Origin: Prosthecobacter debontii
GTDB taxonomy: Bacteria; Verrucomicrobiota; Verrucomicrobiia; Verrucomicrobiales; Akkermansiaceae
Assembly: GCA_945869855.1 (NCBI GenBank)
Contig: CAMBQC010000011.1
Location: forward strand, 1-32,706
Direction: 5' to 3'
Length of the DNA: 32,706 nucleotides
Below, in pieces: positions 20,049 through 28,719 of this stretch (its first letter is position 1; every line of letters begins with the position of its first letter). The translations under genes and the position numbers were made by a program. A model generated the notes under the pieces. The model saw only the letters and a list, made by a program, of their open reading frames with translations. It was not told where the DNA came from and did not search any database.

Positions 20049-20969
20049 TCATACCGCTTTCCCGGGAATGATCTTCTCCGGTCCCTGCACACCGAGTTTC
20101 GCCTCAAGGCGGCGGAGGGCGTAGATGAGAATGAAGGAAAGCTGCATGAGGAGATACCATGCGGTGAACTTCGAGAAATGGACGGGCTTCCAGCCATTTT
20201 CCTGGCCGGGGTATTGCCACGCGCGGGCGGCGGTGCCGAGGTTCTCGGCGAGGTAGATGAAAAACGCGACTAGGCAGAAACCGATCAGTAGCGGCATCTT
20301 CAGCGTGCGGTTCTTCGGGGTGTAATGAATCCGAGTTTTTCGAAACACAATGGCTCCCACCATGATGAGCGGCCAGCGGATGTCGGGGAGGTAGTGATGG
20401 GTGAAAAAATTCGCGTAGGCGAAAACCGCGATCACTGCCGCGAGCCACAGCGGCGGGAAGCCGGTGAACGAGAAATGGAACCCCCGCCACGCGCGAGCCA
20501 TGTAAGAGCCGACGGCGGAATACATGAAGCCGGTGAAGAGCGGGACGTTGGCGATGCGGAGGAAGGAGTTTTCCGGATACGACCACGAGCCGATCGCATC
20601 GGAAGTCTTGAAAAGCTCCATGGCGGTGGCAATGAGGTGGAAAAGGAAAATTACGCAGAGTTCCCGCCAGGATTCGAATTTCAGGAGAATGAGAGCGAGC
20701 TGAATGCCCACCGCGTAGAAGACAAGGAAGTCGTAGCGTGCGAGCGGGATCTGGGGATACCACAGCCGAGTGACAAGGATACCCGCGAGAAGGAGCGCTC
20801 CGAAAACGCAGGCCCAAGCCTGTTTAAGTCCGAACCAGAGGAACTCGTGGAGAGCGGGATGCTTGCGTAAGAGGGGAAGCAGGGCTTTCTCGATGCAAGT
20901 CTTGCCAGGAGTATTTTCGTGATGCACCCAATCCGCTACAACTTTTACAAAATATAGGAATTTGTGCAT
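20049..20969 (-). CDS. DUF817 family integral membrane protein
   Basis: KQAWACVFGALLLAGI...CVIFLFHLIATAMELFKTSDAIGSWSYPE...PLFTGFMYSAVGSYMARAWR; multiple TM helices; matches the remembered DUF817 pattern. Confidence 0.8.
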   Translation of the reverse strand: MHKFLYFVKVVADWVHHENTPGKTCIEKALLPLLRKHPALHEFLWFGLKQAWACVFGALLLAGILVTRLWYPQIPLARYDFLVFYAVGIQLALILLKFESWRELCVIFLFHLIATAMELFKTSDAIGSWSYPENSFLRIANVPLFTGFMYSAVGSYMARAWRGFHFSFTGFPPLWLAAVIAVFAYANFFTHHYLPDIRWPLIMVGAIVFRKTRIHYTPKNRTLKMPLLIGFCLVAFFIYLAENLGTAARAWQYPGQENGWKPVHFSKFTAWYLLMQLSFILIYALRRLEAKLGVQGPEKIIPGKAV

Positions 20970-21155
20970 TTGTTATTACCCCAGTCGACAATTTGAGTAA
21001 TGGTTTGAATGGCAGTGGTGAAAAAATAGCAAGTGATAACTCGATTCGAGCTCCACTGCTCGTGCAAGAAAAAATGGCTTTTTACAGAATCCTCTTCTTC
21101 TGCGGCAGCTCTCCCTTGCTCCATAAAATTCCACGAAGAACCAAAATTATGCAAA

Positions 21156-24100
21156 TCAGGAGAAATATAGGACTCCTGCGGAAAAGATGGGCTGGGCTTT
21201 GTTTCCGGGGATGTTTTTCGCGACGTTTTCGGAGAAACGCTCGGAGTGTGCCATTTTCCCGAAGACGCGGCCGCAGGGTGAGGTGATGCCTTCGATGGCG
21301 GCGAGGGAGCCGTTGGGGTTGAAGGGGTGCTCCATGGTGGGGGTGCCGGAGGGATCGCAGTATTGGGTGGCGATCTGGCCGTTGGTGGCGAGGGCGGCGA
21401 GAGTTTCCGGCGTGGCGAAAAACTTGCCCTCGCCGTGGGAGACGGGAACGGTGTGGATTTCACCGACGGCCATGTTCGCGAGCCACGGGGAAGAGTTCGA
21501 TACAATCCGGGTTTGGACGTATTGGGAGATGTGGCGGGAAATGTCGTTGTGGATTAATGTCGGCTGTACCGACGGATCGTGGATCGTCGATTGTAGATGG
21601 GAATCTTCGATCTTCGATCCGCTATCCACGATCTGCCCGTAGGGCACAAGGCCGGTTTTGACGAGCGCTTGGAAGCCGTTGCAGATGCCGAGGACGAGGC
21701 CGTCGCGGTTTTCGAGGAGGTCGGAAATGGCGTCGCTCACGCGCGGGTTGCGGAGAATGGTGGCGATGAATTTCGCGGAGCCGTCGGGTTCATCGCCGGC
21801 CGAGAAACCGCCGGGGATGAAGAGGATCTGGGATTCGCTGATTTTTTGGGCGAGAGAGTGGATGGATTCGGCGATGTGTCTCGCGGAGAGGTTGCGGAAG
21901 ACCTCGATGTGGGTGGTTGCGCCGACGCGGTGGAAGGCGCGGGCGGAGTCGTATTCGGAGTTGGTGCCGGGGAAGGCGGGGATCAAAACCTTTGGTTTTG
22001 AGATCGTGGATTGTGGATTGCGGATGGTGGATGACTGGAGCGGAGTATCTACAATCATCAATCCACGATTTACTATCTCCGATCCGGCCTCCGGCCGGGA
22101 TGGGTAGACGGGCTCGAGGGTGGATTGCCAGGCGGATTGGAGATCGGCTAGGGAGTGGGTTTCGCCGTTGAGGGTGAGGGTTTCGGCTTCGGTGGTGGTG
22201 CCGATTTCCCGGGAGTTTAGGTAAGTGGGAAGTGCTTCGTTGTGTTCGATGAGGAATTGGAAATAGGCTTCGTTGAAGAGGTTGACCGGGCGACCGAAGA
22301 TCGCTCCCACGTGGTTGCCGAGGCAGCATTTCGTGATGGCGGCGGCGAGGCCGGCTTTGCCGATGTGGTGGAGGGAGAGGATTTTTCCGGCCTTGTTGAG
22401 GTTGTGGAGAGCTTCGGCGGTTTGTTTGAGGGCGTCGAAATCGGGGAGGCCGTTTTCGAGGATGGGGGTTTCTACGATGGATACCGTAGATCCGGGTTGC
22501 TTGAACTCGGGGGAAAGGGCGAGGGAGGCGAGGCCGGGGGCGAGAGCGAAGGAGACGAGGGTGGGCGGGACGTCGAGGTCGTTGAAAGAGCCGGACATGG
22601 AGTCCTTGCCGCCGATGGCGGCGAGGCGCAGTTCGTGCTGGGCGCGGAAGGCTCCGAGCAGGGCGGCGAAGGGAAGTCCCCAACGTTTTGGGTCTTGCCC
22701 GAGTTTGGGGAAATATTCCTGAAGGGTGAGGCGGATGTCTGAGAGCCGTGCTCCAGCGGCGACGGCCTTGCAGACGGATTCGGTGACGGCGTAGGCGGCT
22801 CCGAGGAAGGGGGAATTTTCAGAAAGGTGGGGATCGAAGCCCCATGCCATATAAGTGGCGTGATCGGTTTCGCCTTCCAGCACCGGCAATTTCGCGACCA
22901 TGGCGTCGGGCGGGGTGAGTTGGTGTTTGCCGCCGAAGGGCCAGAGGACGGTGTTGGCGCCGACGGAGGAATCGAACATTTCGCCGAGGCCTTTTTGGGA
23001 ACAGATGTTGAGGGAGGCCAAGTGATCGGTGATCGGTGATCGGTGATCGGTGGGAGAGGTTGCGGACTGAAGTCGGCAGTCCGTGACGTGGACTTTGGCG
23101 GTTTGCTGGACGCCGTTGGTGTCGAGGAAGGCTCGGCTGAGGTTGACGATTTCCTTGCCGCGCCAATGCATGATGAGGCGGCCGGAGTCGGTGACGTCGG
23201 CGACGTGGACGCATTCGAGGTTTTCCTTGTCGGCCTCGGCGATGAAGTAGGCGATTTCCGAGCGGTCGATGCAGACGGCCATGCGTTCCTGGGATTCGGA
23301 GATGGCGAGTTCGGTGCCGTCGAGGCCGTCGTATTTTTTCGGGACGGCATCGAGGTTAATGACGAGGGAGGGGGCGATTTCACCGATGGCGACGGAGACG
23401 CCGCCGGCTCCGAAGTCGTTGCAGATCTTGATTTTGCGGGTGAGTTGCGGGTTGCGGAACAGGCGCTGGATCTTGCGTTCGGTGGGGGCGTCGCCCTTCT
23501 GGACTTCGGCGGAATTTTCGAGGGCGGTTTCGGTGTGCTCTTTTGAGGAACCGGTCGCGCCGCCGACCCCATCGCGTCCGGTGCGGCCGCCGATGAGGAG
23601 AATCACATCGCCGGGGGCTGGCGAGCCGCGGAAAACGTTGGAGCGTGGGGCGGCGGCGACGACGGCTCCGATTTCAAGGCGTTTCGCGACGTAGCCGGGG
23701 TGGTAGACCTCGGCGACCTGGCCGGTGGCGAGGCCGATCTGGTTGCCGTAGGAGGAGTAGCCTTTGGCCGCGACCTGGCAGATCTTTTTCTGGGGAAGTT
23801 TGCCGGGGAGCGTTTCGGAAAAGGGTGTGAGCGGGTCGCCCGCGCCGCTGAAGCGCATCGCCTGATAGACGTAGGAGCGACCGGAGAGGGGATCGCGGAT
23901 ACAGCCGCCGAGGCAGGTGGCCGCGCCGCCGAAGGGCTCGATCTCAGTGGGGTGGTTGTGGGTCTCGTTTTTGAACTGGATGAGCCATTCCTCGGTAATG
24001 CGGGCAGGCACGGGGGCGATCTGAAGGTCGATGGGAACTACGCCGTTTTCCGAAAGAATGAAGTTGTCAGGTTTCGCGTCGATCACGGCGATACCATTGG

Positions 24101-25637
24101 GATGCGACCAGCCGAAGAAGGATTTGGCAACCGGGTGGAAGCCCTTTTCGAGCATGTAGTCGGCGATTTGCGCGAGACTGGGGAGAGGAAGTGAAGGGTC
24201 AGCGGCCTGAATCCATTCTTGGGAAATTACGGCACTGGGTTGGCCGGAGGCTTGGCCGATAACGAGTCCCGGCTCGGTGGAGATGGAAACGCCCTCGAAT
24301 TTGAGGTCGCTTCCAAACAATGCGATGTGGAGTGCCATCCTGAGGAGGTAGGCGGGGAGTTCGGCGTTCTCGCGATCCAGCGCGGAGGAGTCATCCGCTT
24401 GGACGGGCACTTGGCCGAAGACGCCAGGCCAGGTGCGTTTGAGGGCGCGGATCCTGGTTTCATCAAACCATACCTGATGCTCGCTGGTGTATGAGGAAAT
24501 GGGATCGCCATGTTTGGCGAAAAAGGAAGCGAGGATCAGTTGCCCTGCATTTTCGGCCCAGACGAGATCCGTTCCATCTGTTTGCGGGCGGCCTCGACCT
24601 GCGCCACCGCCATGGCTCGCGTGACTGGCGGCTTGGAGGAATTCGCGGGCTTGGCGGGCGAGGTTTTCGGGGAGAGCTGAGAGGCTTTCATCAGACAGAA
24701 TATGGTGGATGAGATTGGGGTTGTCAACGGTGCGGGTGACCGGGACGACGATGGAGGCGGCGTTGATTTCTTCGGAGACCTCGAGGTTGTTGAGTTCTCC
24801 GAATGCTTTGAGTTCGCGCATGCCGATGAGGGCGATGTCCATCAGGGTGACGGGCTTGTCGTCGCGTCCTAGTTTCTCGCGGATGCTACGATAGATATCG
24901 TAGGTTTCCCCTATGACTTCGGTGCCGGGATCGAAGGTGACCTCGTCGATGGCGGTGAGGAAAGTGGTGTGGCGGCAGTGGTCGGACCAGTAGGTGTCCA
25001 ACATGCGGATCTCGGTAAGGGTGGGCGGGCGGTTTTCCTCCGTGCCGAAATAATTTTGGGTGAAGGCGATGTCGGCCTCGGCCATAGCGAGGGACATGGC
25101 TTTGCGGATTTTATCCGGGGTGTCTGTTAGGAAATCGTGGAGGATTTCTATGTCTTTGGGTTCTGGGACGACTGGGCGACCGAAGATCGCCCCCACGTTG
25201 ATCTCGTGGGAATCGACGGGGTTGATGACGTAGGATTTGATTGACGTGATCTCGGCGGATGAAAGCTCGCCGGTGAGGATGATGACGCGCGAAGAGGTGA
25301 CGGCGGGTTTGTCCTTTCCAGTGAGGATCTGGATGCACTGGGCGGCGGATTCGGCGCGCTGGTCGAACTGGCCGGGGAGGTAGGAGTGAGCGAAGGCGTG
25401 TTCGTTTTCCGCGAGGGAGAGGTTGTTGGCGATGGAATCGACCTGTGGCTCGGAGAGGATGCGGGTCGTGGCGATCTGGAAATCGGCTTCGTCGATGCCG
25501 GTGATGTCGTAGCGGTTGACTACGCGCAGGGAAGCGATGCGGGGCAGTGCGAGGGAGGCGCGGAGATCGTGCAGGAGGTGGCGGGACTCGGAGGCAAAGG
25601 GGGGGAGTTTTTCGACGAAGAGAGTGTGCTGTTTCAA
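21156..25637 (-). CDS. purL: Phosphoribosylformylglycinamidine synthase, single-chain large type, with in-frame repeat-derived insertions (TTG start)
   Basis: DTYWSDHCRHTTF; FKNETHNHPTEIEPFGGAATCLGGCIRDPLSGR; GATase motifs PAFPGTNSEYDSARAF, GICNGFQALVKTGL, SHGEGKF. Confidence 0.96.
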   Translation of the reverse strand: MKQHTLFVEKLPPFASESRHLLHDLRASLALPRIASLRVVNRYDITGIDEADFQIATTRILSEPQVDSIANNLSLAENEHAFAHSYLPGQFDQRAESAAQCIQILTGKDKPAVTSSRVIILTGELSSAEITSIKSYVINPVDSHEINVGAIFGRPVVPEPKDIEILHDFLTDTPDKIRKAMSLAMAEADIAFTQNYFGTEENRPPTLTEIRMLDTYWSDHCRHTTFLTAIDEVTFDPGTEVIGETYDIYRSIREKLGRDDKPVTLMDIALIGMRELKAFGELNNLEVSEEINAASIVVPVTRTVDNPNLIHHILSDESLSALPENLARQAREFLQAASHASHGGGAGRGRPQTDGTDLVWAENAGQLILASFFAKHGDPISSYTSEHQVWFDETRIRALKRTWPGVFGQVPVQADDSSALDRENAELPAYLLRMALHIALFGSDLKFEGVSISTEPGLVIGQASGQPSAVISQEWIQAADPSLPLPSLAQIADYMLEKGFHPVAKSFFGWSHPNGIAVIDAKPDNFILSENGVVPIDLQIAPVPARITEEWLIQFKNETHNHPTEIEPFGGAATCLGGCIRDPLSGRSYVYQAMRFSGAGDPLTPFSETLPGKLPQKKICQVAAKGYSSYGNQIGLATGQVAEVYHPGYVAKRLEIGAVVAAAPRSNVFRGSPAPGDVILLIGGRTGRDGVGGATGSSKEHTETALENSAEVQKGDAPTERKIQRLFRNPQLTRKIKICNDFGAGGVSVAIGEIAPSLVINLDAVPKKYDGLDGTELAISESQERMAVCIDRSEIAYFIAEADKENLECVHVADVTDSGRLIMHWRGKEIVNLSRAFLDTNGVQQTAKVHVTDCRLQSATSPTDHRSPITDHLASLNICSQKGLGEMFDSSVGANTVLWPFGGKHQLTPPDAMVAKLPVLEGETDHATYMAWGFDPHLSENSPFLGAAYAVTESVCKAVAAGARLSDIRLTLQEYFPKLGQDPKRWGLPFAALLGAFRAQHELRLAAIGGKDSMSGSFNDLDVPPTLVSFALAPGLASLALSPEFKQPGSTVSIVETPILENGLPDFDALKQTAEALHNLNKAGKILSLHHIGKAGLAAAITKCCLGNHVGAIFGRPVNLFNEAYFQFLIEHNEALPTYLNSREIGTTTEAETLTLNGETHSLADLQSAWQSTLEPVYPSRPEAGSEIVNRGLMIVDTPLQSSTIRNPQSTISKPKVLIPAFPGTNSEYDSARAFHRVGATTHIEVFRNLSARHIAESIHSLAQKISESQILFIPGGFSAGDEPDGSAKFIATILRNPRVSDAISDLLENRDGLVLGICNGFQALVKTGLVPYGQIVDSGSKIEDSHLQSTIHDPSVQPTLIHNDISRHISQYVQTRIVSNSSPWLANMAVGEIHTVPVSHGEGKFFATPETLAALATNGQIATQYCDPSGTPTMEHPFNPNGSLAAIEGITSPCGRVFGKMAHSERFSENVAKNIPGNKAQPIFSAGVLYFS
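21575..21637. repeat. Heptad inverted-repeat insertion A in purL (GATase domain loop)
   Basis: GATCGTG GATCGTC GATTGTA GATGGGA then ATCTTCG ATCTTCG ATCCGCT ATCCACG ATCTGCC. GATCGTGGAT (21575-21584) is the exact reverse complement of 21624-21633. Confidence 0.85.
22002..22102. repeat. Heptad inverted-repeat insertion B in purL (FGAM synthase-GATase linker), with adjacent GGCC palindrome
   Basis: GATCGTG GATTGTG GATTGCG GATGGTG GATGACT ... ATCTACA ATCATCA ATCCACG ATTTACT ATCTCCG ATCCGGC. 22003-22013 and 22059-22069 are exact 11-bp inverted repeats; ATCCGGCC-TCC-GGCCGGGAT follows. Confidence 0.85.
22288..22312. repeat. 25-bp palindromic repeat in purL, copy 1
   Basis: GGGCGACCGAAGATCGCTCCCACGT; 24/25 identical to 25174-25198; encodes VGAIFGRPV. 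Confidence 0.85.
23024..23083. repeat. Tandem (GATCGGT)x4 plus REP-like hairpin CGGACTG-AAGTCGG-CAGTCCG inside purL
   Basis: 23024-23051 holds four exact GATCGGT units; 23063-23069 and 23077-23083 are 7-bp inverted arms. Confidence 0.85.
25174..25198. repeat. 25-bp palindromic repeat in purL, copy 2
   Basis: GGGCGACCGAAGATCGCCCCCACGT; GGGCGA/TCGCCC stem; also encodes VGAIFGRPV. Confidence 0.85.
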
Positions 25638-25718
25638 AACCTTAAACTTTAAATTTTAAATACGGATGAAGTTTGTGCTGCGCGGTTGGCAGGAAGCCAG
25701 CTGGAAGCGCGGCACTCC

Positions 25719-27431
25719 CTAGCCTTTGATCTCCATAAGCATCTGCGGGTTGTTGGGGAACTTTTTAACGAAGTAAAGCAGGCGCTCCATGGCTTCGAAG
25801 GGGCGGTGGCCGGAGAGGCCGCGGCGGATGAGGTGGATTTTGTGGAGGGTGTGTTCCTGGAGGAGGAGTTCCTCGCGGCGGGTGCCGGATTTGAAGATGT
25901 CCACGGCGGGATAGACGTAGTTTTCGGCGATCTTGCGGTCGAGGACGAGCTCCATGTTGCCGGTGCCCTTGAACTCCATGAAAATGGCCTCGTCGGCGCG
26001 GGAGTTGGTTTGGATGAGGGCGGTAGCGAGGATGGTGAGGGAGCCTCCGCCGCGGGTGTTGCGGGCCGCGGCGAAGAGGCGGCGCGGGACTTCGAGGGCG
26101 CCGATGGTGATGCCGCCGGAGCCGGTGGCGCGGTTGCGGCCTTCGCGGCCTCCGCCCATGTTTGCGTTGTAGGCGCGGGCGAGGCGGGTGATGGAATCCA
26201 TCAGGATGAAGACGTCCTTGCCGGCCTCGACGAGTCTTTTCGCGCGCTCGATGGCGAGCTCGGCGATGCGGCAATGGTTGCGCGCCTGCTCGTCGTTGGA
26301 GGAGGCGTAAATCTCTGCCCCGGGGAGGGCGCGGCGGAACTCGGTGACCTCCTCGGGGCGCTCATCGACGAGCAAAACCATCAGGTGGATCTGCTCGTCG
26401 TATTTTTCGCGGATCGCCTCCGCCATGTGGAGGAGCAGGGTGGTTTTTCCGGAGCGCGGGGGCGAGACGATGAGTCCGCGCTGGCCGCGGCCGACGGGTG
26501 CGACGATATCGACGACGCGGGTGGTGTAGCGGTCGGGGGTGGTTTCGAAAGCGATGCGCTTGTTGGGGTTGATCGCCTTGAGTTCGTCGAAGTGAGGGAG
26601 GACGGCGGCTTCCTCGGGAGGCATGCCGTTGACGGAATGGATTTCGACAAGCTGCGGGCCGCGGTTGCTGGTCTGGTATTGGCCGTGGAGCCATTGGCCG
26701 TGGCGGAGGGAATGGCGGCGGATGAGTTCCGGGGAGATGAAAATGTCTTCCTTGGCCTGCTCGAAATTCGCATCCGGGAGGCGTAGGAACCCGAAGCCTT
26801 TGGGTGTCATTTCGAGGAGGCCTTTGGTCTCAATCACCGGGCCGTTGAGGACGGTGGCGGAGCGGTCTTCCTGCGGCGCTTGGCGGTCGTTGCGCTCAGG
26901 GCGGTTTTCGTTCCAATGTTCGCGGCGCTCATGTGGTTCGTTGCGGTTGCCCCGGTTTAGTTCGCCGCCTTGGTCGCGGCGGCGCTTGCGTTTCTCGCGG
27001 CGTTTCTTGGAGCGGGAAATGGGCTGTTGGCCATCGTGGTGGGATGGCGGATGATTGACGGGGCCGCCGCCTGGGACGCGGCCGATGCGTGGGTTGTCGT
27101 TGGCTGGTGGTTGCTCGGGTTGTCTTTCCTCGCGTGGCGCGGATGGCTCCGGCAGCGGCGGAGGGATCGGGGCGGGGGCTTGGATGGGAAGGGGTGCTGC
27201 GCTTGCAAGGGGCGAGGGTTTCTCGATAACGGCGGGTTGTGCCTCAGAGGCCGCAGGAGCTTTCTTTGCCACCGCTTTTTTCGCAGCTGTTTTTACTGCG
27301 GCGACCTTCTTCTCGGCTTTCTTGGCCGCCTTTTTGGCGGGGACCTTCTTAGCGGCGGTTTTGCACGCGGGCTTTGCTTTGCTTTCCGGGGGAGGCATTT
27401 CGAAAAGGTCGTCAGTGGTGTTTTTGCTCAT
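25719..27431 (-). CDS. rho: Transcription termination factor Rho with long low-complexity N-terminal extension
   Basis: GLLEMTPKGFGFLRLPDANF (CSD); GLIVSPPRSGKTTLLLHMAEAI (Walker A); DSITRLARAYNANMGGGREG. N-terminus MSKNTTDDLFEMPPPESKAKPACKTAAKKVPAKKAAKK. ATG at 27431 chosen. Confidence 0.95.
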   Translation of the reverse strand: MSKNTTDDLFEMPPPESKAKPACKTAAKKVPAKKAAKKAEKKVAAVKTAAKKAVAKKAPAASEAQPAVIEKPSPLASAAPLPIQAPAPIPPPLPEPSAPREERQPEQPPANDNPRIGRVPGGGPVNHPPSHHDGQQPISRSKKRREKRKRRRDQGGELNRGNRNEPHERREHWNENRPERNDRQAPQEDRSATVLNGPVIETKGLLEMTPKGFGFLRLPDANFEQAKEDIFISPELIRRHSLRHGQWLHGQYQTSNRGPQLVEIHSVNGMPPEEAAVLPHFDELKAINPNKRIAFETTPDRYTTRVVDIVAPVGRGQRGLIVSPPRSGKTTLLLHMAEAIREKYDEQIHLMVLLVDERPEEVTEFRRALPGAEIYASSNDEQARNHCRIAELAIERAKRLVEAGKDVFILMDSITRLARAYNANMGGGREGRNRATGSGGITIGALEVPRRLFAAARNTRGGGSLTILATALIQTNSRADEAIFMEFKGTGNMELVLDRKIAENYVYPAVDIFKSGTRREELLLQEHTLHKIHLIRRGLSGHRPFEAMERLLYFVKKFPNNPQMLMEIKG

Positions 27432-27786
27432 TCGGGAGAGTAGTGAAAAATCGGGTGCGTCGTTCTTTGCTGATGGATGACGGCGTGGGAAACGTGGAGG
27501 CGGATAGGGTTCTAGGGCTTCACCGGGGATATGGAAATCCGACGGGAGCTTGGAAAAAGGGGGACGGCGCGGGGGTCGTTTCCGGTCGTGGATTCCATCG
27601 CGCGCGGCGGGAGGTGACGTGGGATTCGACCGGTGGCGTGGTGGCAAGGGAGAAGATCCCGAAGCCGCCAACCGTCGTGACAACACTCGCAACATGCGGA
27701 CTTGGCGGGCGTTTGGCAATCCCAAAAAACGGGCGGTGACAGGCGCTGGTTGACGTCTGCGGCGGCGGGTGTGAGTTTCGTGGCGG

Positions 27787-28719
27787 ATGTGGATACGGTT
27801 TATCGGAATTGCGGCAGCGCTGTTTTTGGTGGCGGCATGTGAAAGGGAGAAGCGGGTTCCGAGGGCGGTCGCGGTTTCTGAGGACGGGGCGATGGAAGTG
27901 AGCGCGATGACGTTCAACATCCGCTACGAGAACGGGGGCGACAAGGGTCGGCGGAGCTGGGGCGAGCGGGTGGTGGGCGTTGTGAAAATGCTGCGGGTGG
28001 AGCAACCGGATTTCCTGGGCATCCAGGAAGGTCTGCACGGGCAGGTGGCGGATCTGCGTGCGTCGTTGCCGGAATACGGCTTCGTGGGGATGGGGCGCAG
28101 AGATGGCATGCGCGAGGGGGAGTATTCGGGGATCTTTTACCAAAGGGATCGCTTTGCGGTGGATGGGGACAAGAGCGGGATGACCTGGCTTTCCGATACG
28201 CCGGACAAGCCTGGATCGATGACATGGGGAAATGAGATCCCGCGTGTCGCGACTTGGGTGCGGCTGTTAGATCGGGCGAGCGGGCAGGGGATCTGGGTGG
28301 TGAACATGCACCTCGATCATATCAACCAGCCATCGCGTGAAAAGGGCGTGAGGTTGATGGTGGAGAGATTGGTGAAGATGAATCGCCACAACGATCCGGT
28401 GTTATGGATGGGGGATTTCAATGCGGTGGAGGGGAATCCGGCGGTGTCTTTCCTCGCGGGCAAGCGGACACCGATCCCGGCGGTGCAAGGTTTCGAAGGG
28501 ATGGTCGAGACCTACGATGTGTTGAACGCCGGGGTGAAAGAACGCGGCACGCTGCATTTCTGGATGAGCGATCCGAACCGGCAGTGGAAGGTGGATCACA
28601 TTTTCATCTCGAAGGGAGGGGCGGTTCTACGATCGGGAGTTCTCCGGGGAAGGGAGCCGTATCTGTCGGATCATTTTCCGGTAACGGCCACGGTTCGGTT
28701 TCCGCCCCGCCGGAAATGA
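27787..28719 (+). CDS. Endonuclease/exonuclease/phosphatase family lipoprotein
   Basis: Lipobox-like FLVAAC; MTFNIRYENGGD; PDFLGIQEG; WMGDFNAVEGNPA; DHIFIS...YLSDHFPVTATV. Confidence 0.9.
   Translation: MWIRFIGIAAALFLVAACEREKRVPRAVAVSEDGAMEVSAMTFNIRYENGGDKGRRSWGERVVGVVKMLRVEQPDFLGIQEGLHGQVADLRASLPEYGFVGMGRRDGMREGEYSGIFYQRDRFAVDGDKSGMTWLSDTPDKPGSMTWGNEIPRVATWVRLLDRASGQGIWVVNMHLDHINQPSREKGVRLMVERLVKMNRHNDPVLWMGDFNAVEGNPAVSFLAGKRTPIPAVQGFEGMVETYDVLNAGVKERGTLHFWMSDPNRQWKVDHIFISKGGAVLRSGVLRGREPYLSDHFPVTATVRFPPRRK

Noticed and set aside
25686-26786. 366-aa plus-strand ORF
   Set aside because: Fully antisense to rho; Gly/Ala/Glu-rich composition is that of a shadow ORF in a high-GC gene.
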